64,000 nt of DNA from NCBI RefSeq assembly GCF_019216885.1, contig NZ_JAAQRC020000001.1, positions 930,001 through 994,000 on the forward strand. Reading direction: 5' to 3'. The position numbers were made by a program, and so were the translations under genes. Shown piece by piece: positions 18,250-27,806 of the stretch. Within the stretch, counting starts at the first letter, position 1. Every line of letters starts with the position of its first letter. The notes under the pieces are model-generated. The model saw only the letters and a list, made by a program, of their open reading frames with translations. It made no database searches and was not told where the DNA came from. Source of the stretch: Methylobacterium sp. SyP6R. GTDB taxonomy: Bacteria > Pseudomonadota > Alphaproteobacteria > Rhizobiales > Beijerinckiaceae.

Positions 18250-19506
18250 CTACACCGCCACCCGGAGCGGGCTCACGTTCCCCGCCACCGCGAAGCCGGC
18301 CTTGCCGGCATAGCCGCCGACGATCGCCTGCCTCTCGGCGTGGCTCAGCACGTCCTCGATCCGGGAAAACCCCGCCGGCGCCCGCTTCTCGACCTCGTCG
18401 ATCACCCGCTCCGGCCCGCCCTTGCGGTTGAGCATCACGATCTCGGCGGTCTTCGGCCGGCGCTCGGCCTCGTAAGACGAGAGCGCCTGCATCGGATGCT
18501 CGGACCGGGCGAGCGCATCGCCGAGCGCCCGGGCGTCGAGGATCGCCTGCGAGGCGCCGTTGGAGCCGACCGGGTACATCGGATGGGCGGCGTCGCCGAG
18601 CAGCGTCACCCGGCCGTGGGTCCAGCGCGGCAGCGGATCGCGGTCGCACATCGGGTATTCGAAGATCTGCGGCGTCGCCTCGACGAGGGCGGCGAGGTCG
18701 AAATCCGGCAGGGCGAAGCGACGGGCGTAAGGCAGCACCTGCGAGCGGTGGGCGGGGCGCGACCAGCTCTCCTTGGGCGGCGGCGAGACTCGTCCATCCG
18801 CCATCTTCACGAACACCACCCAGTTCATCAGCTGGCGCCCGCCCTCGGCCTCGGCGATCGGGTAGAGGACGCATTTCGCCCCCATGCCGCCGCCGATCGC
18901 CATGGTGCGACCGTCGCCCCAAGGCTCCCATTCGGTGGCGCCGCGCCACATCAGCACCCCGTCCCAGCGCGGGGGGCCCTCGTCGGGGAAGAATTTCTTC
19001 CGTACCACCGAGTGGATGCCGTCGCAGGCGATCAGCACGTCGCCCCGCAGGGTGCGGCCAGCATCGCCTTTCAGCGAATCGGTGAAGTGCGCGGTGACCC
19101 CGCCCTCGTCCTGCAGGAAGCCGGAGAGCGCCAGGCCGGTCTTCACCGCATCGGGACCCAGCCGCTCGCGCACCGCGTCATACAGAACCGCCTGCAAGCG
19201 CCCGCGATGGATCGAGAATTGCGGCACCGGATGGCCCGCATCGATCCCGCGCGGCTCGCGCCAGACCTCCTGGCCCTGGCGGTTGTAGTAGGCCAGTTCC
19301 TTCGTGCGGATCGCCACCCGGTCGAGGGCCGGCAGCAGGTCGAGCTCGGCGAGTTCCCGGATCGCGTGCGGCAGGGTGTTGATGCCGACCCCGACCTCGC
19401 GCACCTCGGAGGCCTGCTCGACGATCGTGGCGCGGATGCCGCGCCGGTGGAGCATCAGGGCGGTGGCGAGGCCACCGATCCCGGCGCCGACGATGATGAC
19501 GCGCAT
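18250..19506 (-). CDS. FAD-dependent aromatic monooxygenase
   Basis: This 418-residue flavoprotein monooxygenase belongs to the p-hydroxybenzoate hydroxylase-like class. It has VGAGIGGLATAL at the N-terminus for FAD, a DG-type motif in LIACDGIHSVVR, and GDAAHPMYPVGSNGASQAI for the flavin ribityl/pyrophosphate. The ATG at 19506 places the dinucleotide fold at the N-terminus and has GGAG seven bases upstream; an ATG at 19521 overlaps the cupin stop. It resembles flavin-dependent oxidoreductases such as the phenazine- and salicylate-type hydroxylases. With the adjacent cupin it may attack a ring intermediate or a related aromatic acid; the substrate is not evident. Confidence 0.85.
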   Translation of the reverse strand: MRVIIVGAGIGGLATALMLHRRGIRATIVEQASEVREVGVGINTLPHAIRELAELDLLPALDRVAIRTKELAYYNRQGQEVWREPRGIDAGHPVPQFSIHRGRLQAVLYDAVRERLGPDAVKTGLALSGFLQDEGGVTAHFTDSLKGDAGRTLRGDVLIACDGIHSVVRKKFFPDEGPPRWDGVLMWRGATEWEPWGDGRTMAIGGGMGAKCVLYPIAEAEGGRQLMNWVVFVKMADGRVSPPPKESWSRPAHRSQVLPYARRFALPDFDLAALVEATPQIFEYPMCDRDPLPRWTHGRVTLLGDAAHPMYPVGSNGASQAILDARALGDALARSEHPMQALSSYEAERRPKTAEIVMLNRKGGPERVIDEVEKRAPAGFSRIEDVLSHAERQAIVGGYAGKAGFAVAGNVSPLRVAV

Positions 19507-19510
19507 GGCC

Positions 19511-19969
19511 TCACTCCGCATCCGGGGGCGGCAGGAAATCGACCTCGTGCTTGGCCGAGATCGCCACCACGTCGGCCGGATTCGCCTGGGGGCCGAGATT
19601 GTGCAGGGCCCAGAACAGGTCGTAGAGGCGGCGGGCCGGCGAGACCCAGAACACGCACTTCACGTCGGCGTCCGAGCGGTTGAACAGCCCGTGCGGCTGG
19701 CCCCGCGGCAGCCGGATCGTATCGCCCGGCTCGGCCACGCTCTCCTGCCCGTCGAGCACGGCGGTCAGGCGCCCTTGCAGGATGTAGAGGAACTCGTCCT
19801 GAGTCGGGTGGATGTGCGGCGGCACGAAGGTGCCCGGCGGAAAGGTCGCGTGCCAGGACAGCGAGCTCTCGGAATGCTGCTTGGGCACGTAGATCTGCCC
19901 GAGGATGTTCCAGCGGACGCCCTCGATGCCTTCACCGGCGCGGGTGATGCCTGCGGTCATGGGGGTCAT
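19511..19969 (-). CDS. Cupin-domain protein
   Basis: This 152-residue single-cupin protein has the metal-binding signature with His residues in FVPPHIHPTQDEFLYILQG and a second cupin motif around DTIRLPRGQPHGLFN. The C-terminal extension (ARRLYDLFWALHNL...HEVDFLPPP) is unlike small dioxygenases and resembles cupins paired with flavin monooxygenases. GGAG precedes ATG 19969 at good spacing; ATG 19960 is an alternative. It is followed after four bases by the monooxygenase and lies downstream of livF, with a relaxed operator-like site in between. It might act as an isomerase, dioxygenase or binding partner; function unknown. Confidence 0.8.
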   Translation of the reverse strand: MTPMTAGITRAGEGIEGVRWNILGQIYVPKQHSESSLSWHATFPPGTFVPPHIHPTQDEFLYILQGRLTAVLDGQESVAEPGDTIRLPRGQPHGLFNRSDADVKCVFWVSPARRLYDLFWALHNLGPQANPADVVAISAKHEVDFLPPPDAE

Positions 19970-19993
19970 GGGCCTACTCCGTCGACAGATGTT

Positions 19994-20688
<695 letters not shown>

Positions 20689-20689
<1 letters not shown>

Positions 20690-21441
20690 CAGGCCGCCTC
20701 CTCCTCGCCGAGATAGGCGGCGCGCACCGCCGGATCGGTGCGGACCGCCTCGGGCGCGCCGCTGGCGATGACGCGGCCATAGACCAGCACGCTCATCCGG
20801 TCGGCGAGCGCGAACACCGCGTCCATGTCGTGCTCGATCAGCACGATGGTGTGGGTGGATTTCAGCTCGCGCATCAGCCCGACCAGGATCGCCGATTCCT
20901 CCGGGCCGGTGCCGGCGAGCGGCTCGTCGAGGAGGAGCAGGCGGGCCTTCGTCGCGAGCGCCACCGCCAGTTCGAGCTGGCGCTTCTCGCCATGCGACAG
21001 GCTGCCGGCCCGGCGCGAGGCGCGGTCGGCGAGGCCGACGCGGCCGAGCGCGGCAAGCGCCTCGGCGTTGAGCGCGGTTTCGCTCGCCGCGGGGCGGAAG
21101 AGGCGGAAGCTCGAGCCGGAGCGGGCCTGGACCGCGAGCGCCACGTTCTCCAGCACCGAGAACCCGTCGAGGATCGAGGTGATCTGGAACGAGCGGGCGA
21201 GGCCCCGCCGCACCCGCGCCGTCATCGGCAGCGCCGTCACGTCCTCGCCGGCGAGATGCACGGTGCCGGAATCGCTGGCAAGGCTGCCCGACAGCTGGTG
21301 GATCAGCGTGGTCTTGCCGGCGCCGTTCGGGCCGATGATGGCGTGCAATTCGCCCGCCGCGACGTCGAGGCTGACGCCGTCGGTCACCCTCAGGGCACCG
21401 TAGGATTTCCGGAGGTTCCGGACGGAGAGAAGCGGGGTCAC
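20689..21441 (-). CDS. livG: Branched-chain-type ABC transporter ATP-binding protein LivG
   Basis: This 250-residue ATPase has Walker A GPNGAGKTT, signature SHGEKRQLELAVAL and Walker B LLLLDEPLAGTGPEES, a LivG-type pattern. It begins at GTG 21441 (VTPLLSVRNLRKSYG), which overlaps the livM stop as GTGA; the longer upstream frame is not supported. It would pair with LivF on the LivHM membrane domains. Confidence 0.9.
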
Positions 21442-22427
21442 GCGCGCCTCCCGAGCTTCGCCGCGAGCCCGGCGAGGCCGCCGCGGGACAGCAGCACCAC
21501 CGCGACCAGCATCAGCCCGAGGCCGAGGCGCCAATGGTCGGAGTAATGCGCCAGCACCTCTTCCAGCGCGATCAGGGCGGCCGCCCCGACGACCGGTCCG
21601 ATGAGCGTGCCCATGCCGCCGAGCACCACCATGACGATCAATTCGCCCGAGCGCTGCCAGCTCATGTAGGCCGGCGAGACGAACTCGGCCTGGTTGGCCA
21701 GCAGCACCCCGGCAAGCCCCGCGACGGCACCGGCGATCACGTAGGCGGTGAGCCGGTAGGGCAGGGGCGAGAAGCCGATCGCCTGCATCCGCACGGCGTT
21801 GTCGCGGCTGCCGCGCAGCACCCGGCCGAAGCGCGAGGCGACGACGCGGCGCAACGCCAGCAGCGCGACCGCCAGCACAGCCAGCACGAGGTAGAACAGG
21901 GCCGGATCGCCCTCGATCAGCCGCATCCCGAACAGGGTCGAGCGGCCCGAGAGCGGCAAGCCGTCGTCGCCGCCGTAGGGCGCGAGCGAGACCATGAAGA
22001 AGTACGCCATCTGCCCGAAGGCCAGCGTGATCATGATGAAGTAGACGCCGCGGGTGCGAAGCGAGATCGCCCCGGTGACGAGGGCGAAGAGGGCGCAGAC
22101 GAGGGCCGCTACCGGCGCCTGGATCGCCAAGTCGCGGATGCCGTGGGCGTCGAGGATGCCGACCGCGTAGGCCCCGAGCCCGATGAAGGCGGCGTGGCCG
22201 AACGACACCATCGCGCCGTAGCCGAGGACGAGGTCGAGGGAGAGGGCGGCGAGCCCGAAGATCATCATCCGGGTCGCGGTGACGACCAGGAAGGGCAGGC
22301 CGGCGGCCTCCGCCGCGACCGGCAGGGCGGCGAGCGCCGCCAGGACCAGCCCGGCGAGGGCCGTGCCGGAGAAGGCGGCCCGGCGCCGGGGCGGCTCGGC
22401 GGTGACGCGGGCGACGAGGGCGGTCAT
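21438..22427 (-). CDS. livM: Branched-chain-type ABC transporter permease LivM
   Basis: This 329-residue inner-membrane permease has about nine hydrophobic segments. It has the conserved LivM-type stretches SLDLVLGYGAMVSFGHAAF and the EAA-like cytoplasmic loop SRDNAVRMQAIGFSP. ATG 22427 overlaps the livH stop (ATGA). It forms the translocation pore with LivH. Confidence 0.9.
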   Translation of the reverse strand: MTALVARVTAEPPRRRAAFSGTALAGLVLAALAALPVAAEAAGLPFLVVTATRMMIFGLAALSLDLVLGYGAMVSFGHAAFIGLGAYAVGILDAHGIRDLAIQAPVAALVCALFALVTGAISLRTRGVYFIMITLAFGQMAYFFMVSLAPYGGDDGLPLSGRSTLFGMRLIEGDPALFYLVLAVLAVALLALRRVVASRFGRVLRGSRDNAVRMQAIGFSPLPYRLTAYVIAGAVAGLAGVLLANQAEFVSPAYMSWQRSGELIVMVVLGGMGTLIGPVVGAAALIALEEVLAHYSDHWRLGLGLMLVAVVLLSRGGLAGLAAKLGRRA

Positions 22428-23347
22428 CGGGCCCCCCGCGCCGGAAACAGGCCGGAGGGCCGGAAGAACAGGATGGCCGCCATCAGGATGTAGATCAGCA
22501 TCGGGGCGAGCGTCCGCCCGGTCTGCGAGGCCGCGGAGGCATCCATGACGCTGCGCAGCAGGATCGGCCCGAAGGTGCGGCCGAGCTGGTCGGCGAGACC
22601 GACGAGGAGGCCGGCCACGAAGGCGCCCCGCACCGAGCCGACCCCGCCGATGACGATGACCACGAAGGTGAGGATCAGCACCGAATCGCCCATGCCGGGA
22701 TCGACCGACAGGATCGGCGCCACCATCGCGCCGGCGAAGCCCGCCAGCATGGCGCCGAGCCCGAACACCACCAGGAACAGCCGGCGGATGTCGATGCCGA
22801 GCGCCGCCACCATCGGGCCGTTGCTGGCGCCGGCCCGCAGCCGCATGCCGAGGCGGGTGTGGTTGACGAGGAGGTGGAGGCCGAGCGCGGTGGCGAGGCC
22901 GGCGGCGATGATCGCGACCCGGTAGAGCGGGTAATGCAGGGTGCCGACGAGATGGACCGAGCCCGACAGGGCATCCGGCACCGGCACGCTCATCGGGGCA
23001 GCGCCCCAGACGATCCGCACGCCCTCGTTGAGGATCAGGATCAGCCCGAAGGTGGCGAGCACCTGGTCGAGGTGGTCGCGCCCGTAGAGGTGGCGCACCA
23101 CCAGGACTTCGAGGGCGAGGCTGAAGGCGAGCGTCGCCGGCAGCGCCAGCAGCAGCCCGAGGCCGAAGCTGCCGGTGGCGGCGGTGAACGTCGCCGCGAG
23201 ATAGGCGCCGATCATGTAGAGCGCGCCGTGGGCGAGGTTGATGAGGTCCATCACCCCGAAGATCAGCGTCAGCCCCGCCGCCACCAGGAACAGCAGGATG
23301 CCGAGCTGGACGCCGTTCAGCGCCTGGATCAGGAACAGGTTGAGCAT
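22424..23347 (-). CDS. livH: Branched-chain-type ABC transporter permease LivH
   Basis: This 307-residue inner-membrane permease has LivH hallmarks: LIQALNGVQLGILLFLVAAGLTLIFGVMDLINLAHGA at the N-terminus, NHTRLGMRLRAGASN in the cytoplasmic coupling loop, and GGVGSVRGAFVAG. It lies about 305 bases downstream of livK. That gap holds a nested palindromic repeat that could limit read-through and leave more binding protein than permease. Its ATG at 23347 has a weak upstream site. Confidence 0.9.
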   Translation of the reverse strand: MLNLFLIQALNGVQLGILLFLVAAGLTLIFGVMDLINLAHGALYMIGAYLAATFTAATGSFGLGLLLALPATLAFSLALEVLVVRHLYGRDHLDQVLATFGLILILNEGVRIVWGAAPMSVPVPDALSGSVHLVGTLHYPLYRVAIIAAGLATALGLHLLVNHTRLGMRLRAGASNGPMVAALGIDIRRLFLVVFGLGAMLAGFAGAMVAPILSVDPGMGDSVLILTFVVIVIGGVGSVRGAFVAGLLVGLADQLGRTFGPILLRSVMDASAASQTGRTLAPMLIYILMAAILFFRPSGLFPARGAR

Positions 23348-23390
23348 CACACGACCCGATCGCGCGGGGTTGGCCCACAGGTGCGTGCCA

Positions 23391-23630
23391 CCCTCCGCGT
23401 CATCCCGTAGAGCTGTTCGGGGAACCGGAGGAACGCGGGTTCCCCCTCTCCCCGCGGGCGGGGAGAGGGGGAACCCGCGCTTCTCCGGTTCCCCGGACAG
23501 CCTTGCGGAGCCCGGGATCCAGAACCGCTGACGCAGCCAGCACAGGGGGGACGGTTCCGCATCATCCGGCAACCTCGGCGGTTATGGATCCCGGGTTCCG
23601 CTTTCGCGGCCCCGGGATGACGTGGAGGGT
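23391..23630. repeat. Family B repeat interrupted by a nested long hairpin
   Basis: The outer parts CCGCGTCATCCCG and CGGGATGACGTGG, plus GGAGCCCGGGATCCAGAA / GGATCCCGGGTTCC, match family B. One side of the dyad is displaced by an 88-base hairpin (23413-23500). It fills the livK-livH intergenic space. Confidence 0.75.
23413..23500. repeat. 41-bp near-perfect inverted repeat in livK-livH spacer
   Basis: The arms 23413-23453 and 23460-23500 are complementary at 38 of 41 positions around a six-base GCGGGC loop. In the livK-livH transcript it would form an extremely stable stem, suited to protecting livK mRNA from 3' decay or attenuating livH. Confidence 0.85.
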
Positions 23631-23652
23631 CAGGCTTCCGTCAGCAGGAAAG

Positions 23653-24852
23653 TCACTTCATCTTGCACTCGGCCGCATAATTGTCCTGATAATTCGAAAA
23701 GATCTTTTCGGCGATCTGGGTCTCATACTTCCCGTCCGCCCGCTTGGCCGCTTTGACGAGGTAGAAATCCTGGATCGGATAGTGGTTGTTGCCGATCTTG
23801 AAATTGCCGCGCAGGGAGGTGAACTCGGCGGCCTTGAGGCCGGCGCGGATCGCATCCTTGTCCTTGAGGTCGCCCTTGGCGCGCTTGACCGCGGCGTCGA
23901 TCATCAGGGCGGCGTCGTAGGCCTGCATGGCGTAGGTGCCCGGCACGCTGCCGTACTTCTTCTCGTAGGCGCCGACGAAGGCCTTGGATTGCGGATTGTC
24001 GAGGTCGGGCGCCCAGTTGGCGCCGCCGAAATAGCCCACCGCCGCGTCCTTCTGGGCCGGCAGGGTGCTCTCGTCGACCGTGAAGGCGGAGAGGAACGGG
24101 ATCGTGCTGAGGCCCGCCTGGCGGTACTGGCGCACCAGGTTGACGCCCATGCCGCCGGGCATGAAGGCGAAGACCGCGTCGGGCTGAGCCGCCGAGATCT
24201 GGGCCAGTTCCGCCGAGAAGTCGAGCTGTCCGAGCGGGGTGAACATCTCGTTCACCACCTCGCCCTTGTACGAATGCTTGAAGCCGGCGAGCGAATCCTT
24301 GCCCGCCTGGTAGTTCGGCGCCAGCAGGACGAGGCGCTTGTAGCCCTTGTTCTGCGCGTACTTGCCCAGCACCTCGTGCACCTGGTCGTTCTGGTAGGAG
24401 GAGACGAACAGGTTCGGGTTGCACTCCGCCCCGGCATAGTTCGACGTGCCGGCATTGGGCGAGATCAGGAAGGCGCCACTGTCGGTCACCGGGCGCACCA
24501 CCGCGCGCAGCACGTTGGAGAAGGTCGGCCCGACCACGAAATCGACCTTGTCGCGCTTGACCAGCTCCCGCGCCTTGTTGGTGGCGACGTCCGGCTTCAG
24601 CTCGTCGTCGACCGTCACCACCTCGGCGTCGAGCCCGCCGAGCTTCTTGCCCAGGGTGTCGAGGGCCAGCAGGAAGCCGTCGCGGCCCTGCTCGCCGAGC
24701 ACGGCCGAGGGACCCGACAGGGTGAACATCAGCCCGACCCGGACCTTCTCGCCTCCTTGCGCGGCGGCGGGGCCGGCCAGCAGCGTGGCGCCCAGGAGCG
24801 CGGTGCCCAGGAGCGCGGTCGCGAGGCAGCTGGCGTTCCGGATCGGATTCAT
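23653..24852 (-). CDS. livK: Periplasmic substrate-binding protein of a branched-chain/aromatic-type ABC transporter
   Basis: This 399-residue type I periplasmic binding protein has a signal peptide (LATALLGTALLGATLLAGPAAAQ). The mature part shows VRVGLMFTLSGPSAVLGEQGRDGF, a typical LivK opening, and GPTFSNVLRAV, GTSNYAG and YDAALMIDAAVKRAKGD later. AGAAGGGA serves ATG 24852. It is the first gene of the transporter operon. A shared operator-like motif lies 129 bases upstream in the divergent region facing the aromatic CoA monooxygenase gene. The context suggests it binds anthranilate, salicylate or a similar aromatic acid. Confidence 0.9.
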   Translation of the reverse strand: MNPIRNASCLATALLGTALLGATLLAGPAAAQGGEKVRVGLMFTLSGPSAVLGEQGRDGFLLALDTLGKKLGGLDAEVVTVDDELKPDVATNKARELVKRDKVDFVVGPTFSNVLRAVVRPVTDSGAFLISPNAGTSNYAGAECNPNLFVSSYQNDQVHEVLGKYAQNKGYKRLVLLAPNYQAGKDSLAGFKHSYKGEVVNEMFTPLGQLDFSAELAQISAAQPDAVFAFMPGGMGVNLVRQYRQAGLSTIPFLSAFTVDESTLPAQKDAAVGYFGGANWAPDLDNPQSKAFVGAYEKKYGSVPGTYAMQAYDAALMIDAAVKRAKGDLKDKDAIRAGLKAAEFTSLRGNFKIGNNHYPIQDFYLVKAAKRADGKYETQIAEKIFSNYQDNYAAECKMK

Positions 24853-24980
24853 CCCGTGTGTCCCTTCTCTGTCGAGAGCATCGACGGCACTTGTCCGGTG
24901 CGGCGCGGCCGAAGTCGAGTCGGTGCGTCGAGCGAAACCGGCGCTCTTTCGTCGGATCCCGACCCGCCTCGTGAGGAATA

Positions 24981-24997
24981 CTTTACGCATGAAATAT
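24981..24997 (-). promoter_or_regulatory. Candidate MarR operator upstream of livK
   Basis: Read on the - strand it is ATATTTCA-TGCG-TAAAG, identical in its 13 fixed positions to the sites at 18069-18085 and 25194-25210. It sits in the AT-richer part of the 400-bp divergent region (24853-25252), which contains no gene. Confidence 0.6.
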
Positions 24998-25193
24998 CGT
25001 CTGGCAACCGCCTCCTGGTGATTTTTCAGCCCTGCCGCAACCTTGTGCAATGCGGCAAGCAGAGTGCTGAAAAACAAGCATTTTCTTGTGTTGCGCCGCA
25101 ACAATCGAACGGGCGCTCACGATCGCGGCCGGGGATGGCGGCGCGCCTTCCCGGGCGGTGGCGCCCTCCGCCGCCGCACCCCCTTGCGTCCGG

Positions 25194-25210
25194 ATATTTC
25201 AAGTATAAAG
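25194..25210 (+). promoter_or_regulatory. Candidate MarR operator upstream of the fused monooxygenase/reductase gene
   Basis: ATATTTCA-AGTA-TAAAG on the + strand, 42 bases before the ATG of the flavoprotein gene. It overlaps a TATAAA that could serve as -10 element. Binding here would block the promoter. Confidence 0.62.
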
Positions 25211-25252
25211 TTTCTCGATCGGCGAATCCGGCATCACGAGAAGGAGCCCTCC

Positions 25253-27610
25253 ATGCGCGTCACGGTGATCGGCGGCGGACCCGGCGGGCTCTATTGCGCG
25301 CTCCTGACCAAGAAGCGGCGGCCCGGCTGGCAGGTCGAGGTCTACGAGCAGAACCGGGCCGACGACACGTTCGGCTTCGGCGTGGTCTTCTCCGACGAGA
25401 CCCTGCACGAGTTCCTGTCGCGCGATCCCCGCTCCTTCGCCCGCATCCGCGACGCGTTCTCGTACTGGGACGACGTCGCGATCCACAAGGACGGCCGCGT
25501 CATGCGCTGCGGCGGCAACGGCTTCGCCGGGGTCAGCCGGATGCGGCTGCTCCGGATCCTGCAGGAGCGCTGCCGCGAGGAGGGCGTGGAACTCCATTTC
25601 GGCGAGAGCGTCCCGCCCGACCAGCTCACGGACCGCTTCCCCGATTCCGACGTCATCGTCGCCTGCGACGGCATCAACTCGCGCATCCGCGAGCACTTTC
25701 GCGATGCGTTCAGGCCCGAGGTCGAGATCAAGTCGAACCGCTTCTGCTGGATGGGCTCGACCCGGCCGATGGACGAGTTCAACTATTTCTTCCGCGAGAC
25801 GCCGCACGGCATCGTCTGCGCCCATACCTACCAGTACGAGCCGGGCCGCTCGACCTGGGTGTTCGAGATGGACGAGGCCTGTTGGCAGGGCCACGGCTTC
25901 ACCGAGGCCGACGAGGAGGGCGCGCGCCGGGTCCTCGAGGCGATGTACGCCGAGGAATTGCAGGGCCACGGCCTGCTCCTCAACCGTTCCACCTGGCGCC
26001 GCTTCCCGCGGATCTTCTGCGAGACCTGGTCGCACGGCAACATCGTGCTGCTCGGCGACGCCAAGGCCTCGGCGCATTTCTCGATCGGCTCGGGCACCAA
26101 GCTCGCGATGGAATGCGCCATCGCGCTCTCGGATGCCCTGGTGGAGAAGGGCGAGGAGGACGTGCCGGCGGCCTTCGCGGCCTATGACCGGGCACGCCGC
26201 ACGCCGTGTCAGGTCATCCAGCACAATGCCGACGTGTCGCTCGCCTGGTTCGAGCACATGAACCGCTCCTGGGACATGGATCCCGAGCAGTTCTCCATGG
26301 TGGTGATGTGCCGGGCGAAGTCCGTCACCTACGACAACCTGGTGGTGCGCGATCCCGCCTACGTGGCGGCGGTCGACGACGCGTTCTATGCCCGCCTCCA
26401 GGCCGAGACCGGCGAGGATTACCGGGAGAGCCGGCCGACGCCGATGTTCACCGGCCTCCGTTTACGCGAGATGCGGATCCCGAACCGGGTCGCGATGGCG
26501 CCGATGGCGCAGTACTCGGCCGACGAGGGCGGCAACCTCACCGACTGGCACTTCGTGCACTACACCTCGCACGCGCTCGGCGGCCCCGGCCTGCTCTTCA
26601 CCGAGATGACCTGCCCGTCGGCGGAGGCCCGCATCACCCCCGGCTGCCCGGGTTTGTGGACCGACGCGCACGAGGCGCAATGGGCCCGCATCGTCGCTTT
26701 CGTCCATGCCCATAGCGACACCAAGGTCGTGATGCAGCTCGGCCATGCCGGGCGCAAAGGGTCGACCCAGGTCGGCTGGGAGCGGATGGACCACCCGCTG
26801 CCCGCGGGCAACTGGCCGATCGTCTCGGCCTCGGCCCTGCCCTATCTCGACGGCGTGAGCCAGGTGCCGCGGGAACTCGACCGGGCCGGGATGGACCGGG
26901 TGCGCGACGACTTCGTCCAGGCGACGCAGCGGGCGGCGCGGGCCGGCTTCGACATGCTGGAGCTGCACTGCGCCCACGGCTACCTGATGGCCTCGTTCCT
27001 CTCGCCGCTGACCAACACCCGCACCGACGATTACGGCGGGTCGATCGAGAACCGCCTGCGCTTCCCGCTCGAGGTCTTCTCGGCGATGCGGGCGGCCTGG
27101 CCGGCGGAGCGGCCGATGTCGGTGCGCATCTCCGCCACCGACTGGGCCGAGGGCGGCATGAGCGAGGCCGATACGGTCGCGGTCGCCGAGGCCCTGCAGG
27201 CGGCGGGTTGCGACCTCGTCGACGTCTCGGCCGGCCAGACCGTCGCCGACCAGCAGCCGGTCTACGGCCGGATGTTCCAGGTCCAGTTCGCGGACGCGAT
27301 CCGCAACCGTGGCCGCAACCAGGCGCCGATGGCCGTGATGGCGGTGGGCGCGATCACGGAAGCCGGCCAGGTCAACACCATCCTGCATACCCGACGGGCC
27401 GACATCGTGGCGCTCGGCCGGCCGCATCTGTGGAACCCGAATTTCTGCCGCCAGGCCTCCGCCTGGTACGATGCCCGTACCCAATCCTGGCCGAAGCCCT
27501 ACCGCCCGGGCCGCGACCAGGCCCACCGCGAATTGCCGAAGGCCCGCGAGCAGGAGATCGCCCTGCGGCGCAAGGCCCGGCCTCGGCCGCACCAGGTGGG
27601 GGCGGAATGA
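25253..27610 (+). CDS. Bifunctional FAD monooxygenase / Old-Yellow-Enzyme reductase (2-aminobenzoyl-CoA monooxygenase/reductase or salicylyl-CoA 5-hydroxylase type)
   Basis: This 785-residue two-domain flavoenzyme starts with a class A monooxygenase domain (about 1-390): GGGPGG at residues 7-12, CDGINSRIR, and [14 protein letters not shown] near 268. From about residue 398 a complete Old Yellow Enzyme-type barrel follows: [44 protein letters not shown]. This fusion is diagnostic for 2-aminobenzoyl-CoA monooxygenase/reductase, which hydroxylates and then reduces the ring of the CoA ester; relatives are annotated salicylyl-CoA 5-hydroxylase. AAGGAG precedes ATG 25253 at good spacing. It is divergent from livK, preceded by an operator-like motif and followed by an intrinsic terminator. 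The choice of substrate is inferred. Confidence 0.9.
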   Translation: MRVTVIGGGPGGLYCALLTKKRRPGWQVEVYEQNRADDTFGFGVVFSDETLHEFLSRDPRSFARIRDAFSYWDDVAIHKDGRVMRCGGNGFAGVSRMRLLRILQERCREEGVELHFGESVPPDQLTDRFPDSDVIVACDGINSRIREHFRDAFRPEVEIKSNRFCWMGSTRPMDEFNYFFRETPHGIVCAHTYQYEPGRSTWVFEMDEACWQGHGFTEADEEGARRVLEAMYAEELQGHGLLLNRSTWRRFPRIFCETWSHGNIVLLGDAKASAHFSIGSGTKLAMECAIALSDALVEKGEEDVPAAFAAYDRARRTPCQVIQHNADVSLAWFEHMNRSWDMDPEQFSMVVMCRAKSVTYDNLVVRDPAYVAAVDDAFYARLQAETGEDYRESRPTPMFTGLRLREMRIPNRVAMAPMAQYSADEGGNLTDWHFVHYTSHALGGPGLLFTEMTCPSAEARITPGCPGLWTDAHEAQWARIVAFVHAHSDTKVVMQLGHAGRKGSTQVGWERMDHPLPAGNWPIVSASALPYLDGVSQVPRELDRAGMDRVRDDFVQATQRAARAGFDMLELHCAHGYLMASFLSPLTNTRTDDYGGSIENRLRFPLEVFSAMRAAWPAERPMSVRISATDWAEGGMSEADTVAVAEALQAAGCDLVDVSAGQTVADQQPVYGRMFQVQFADAIRNRGRNQAPMAVMAVGAITEAGQVNTILHTRRADIVALGRPHLWNPNFCRQASAWYDARTQSWPKPYRPGRDQAHRELPKAREQEIALRRKARPRPHQVGAE

Positions 27611-27707
27611 CGCAGAAGCGAGAATCCGGGCGGAGCTGCCCCGCGCCGCTCGCGAAGCGGGCATCCCCTGCCCGGACGACCGGCGCCGGTGCTGAAATTT
27701 GCGGTGA

Positions 27708-27737
27708 TCTGGCGCTTCGTGCGCCAGAGACTTTTTT
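27708..27737 (+). terminator. Intrinsic terminator after the fused flavoenzyme gene
   Basis: A perfect 8-bp stem TCTGGCGC / GCGCCAGA with loop TTCGT is followed three bases later by six T residues. It is about 100 bases after the stop codon and is the clearest Rho-independent terminator in the window. Confidence 0.85.
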
Positions 27738-27806
27738 CTTCATCAAGGACTAACGAAGCGACTTCTATAGCATAGATGCGCCTCGACACTCGAGGCGGGT
27801 CCATCG

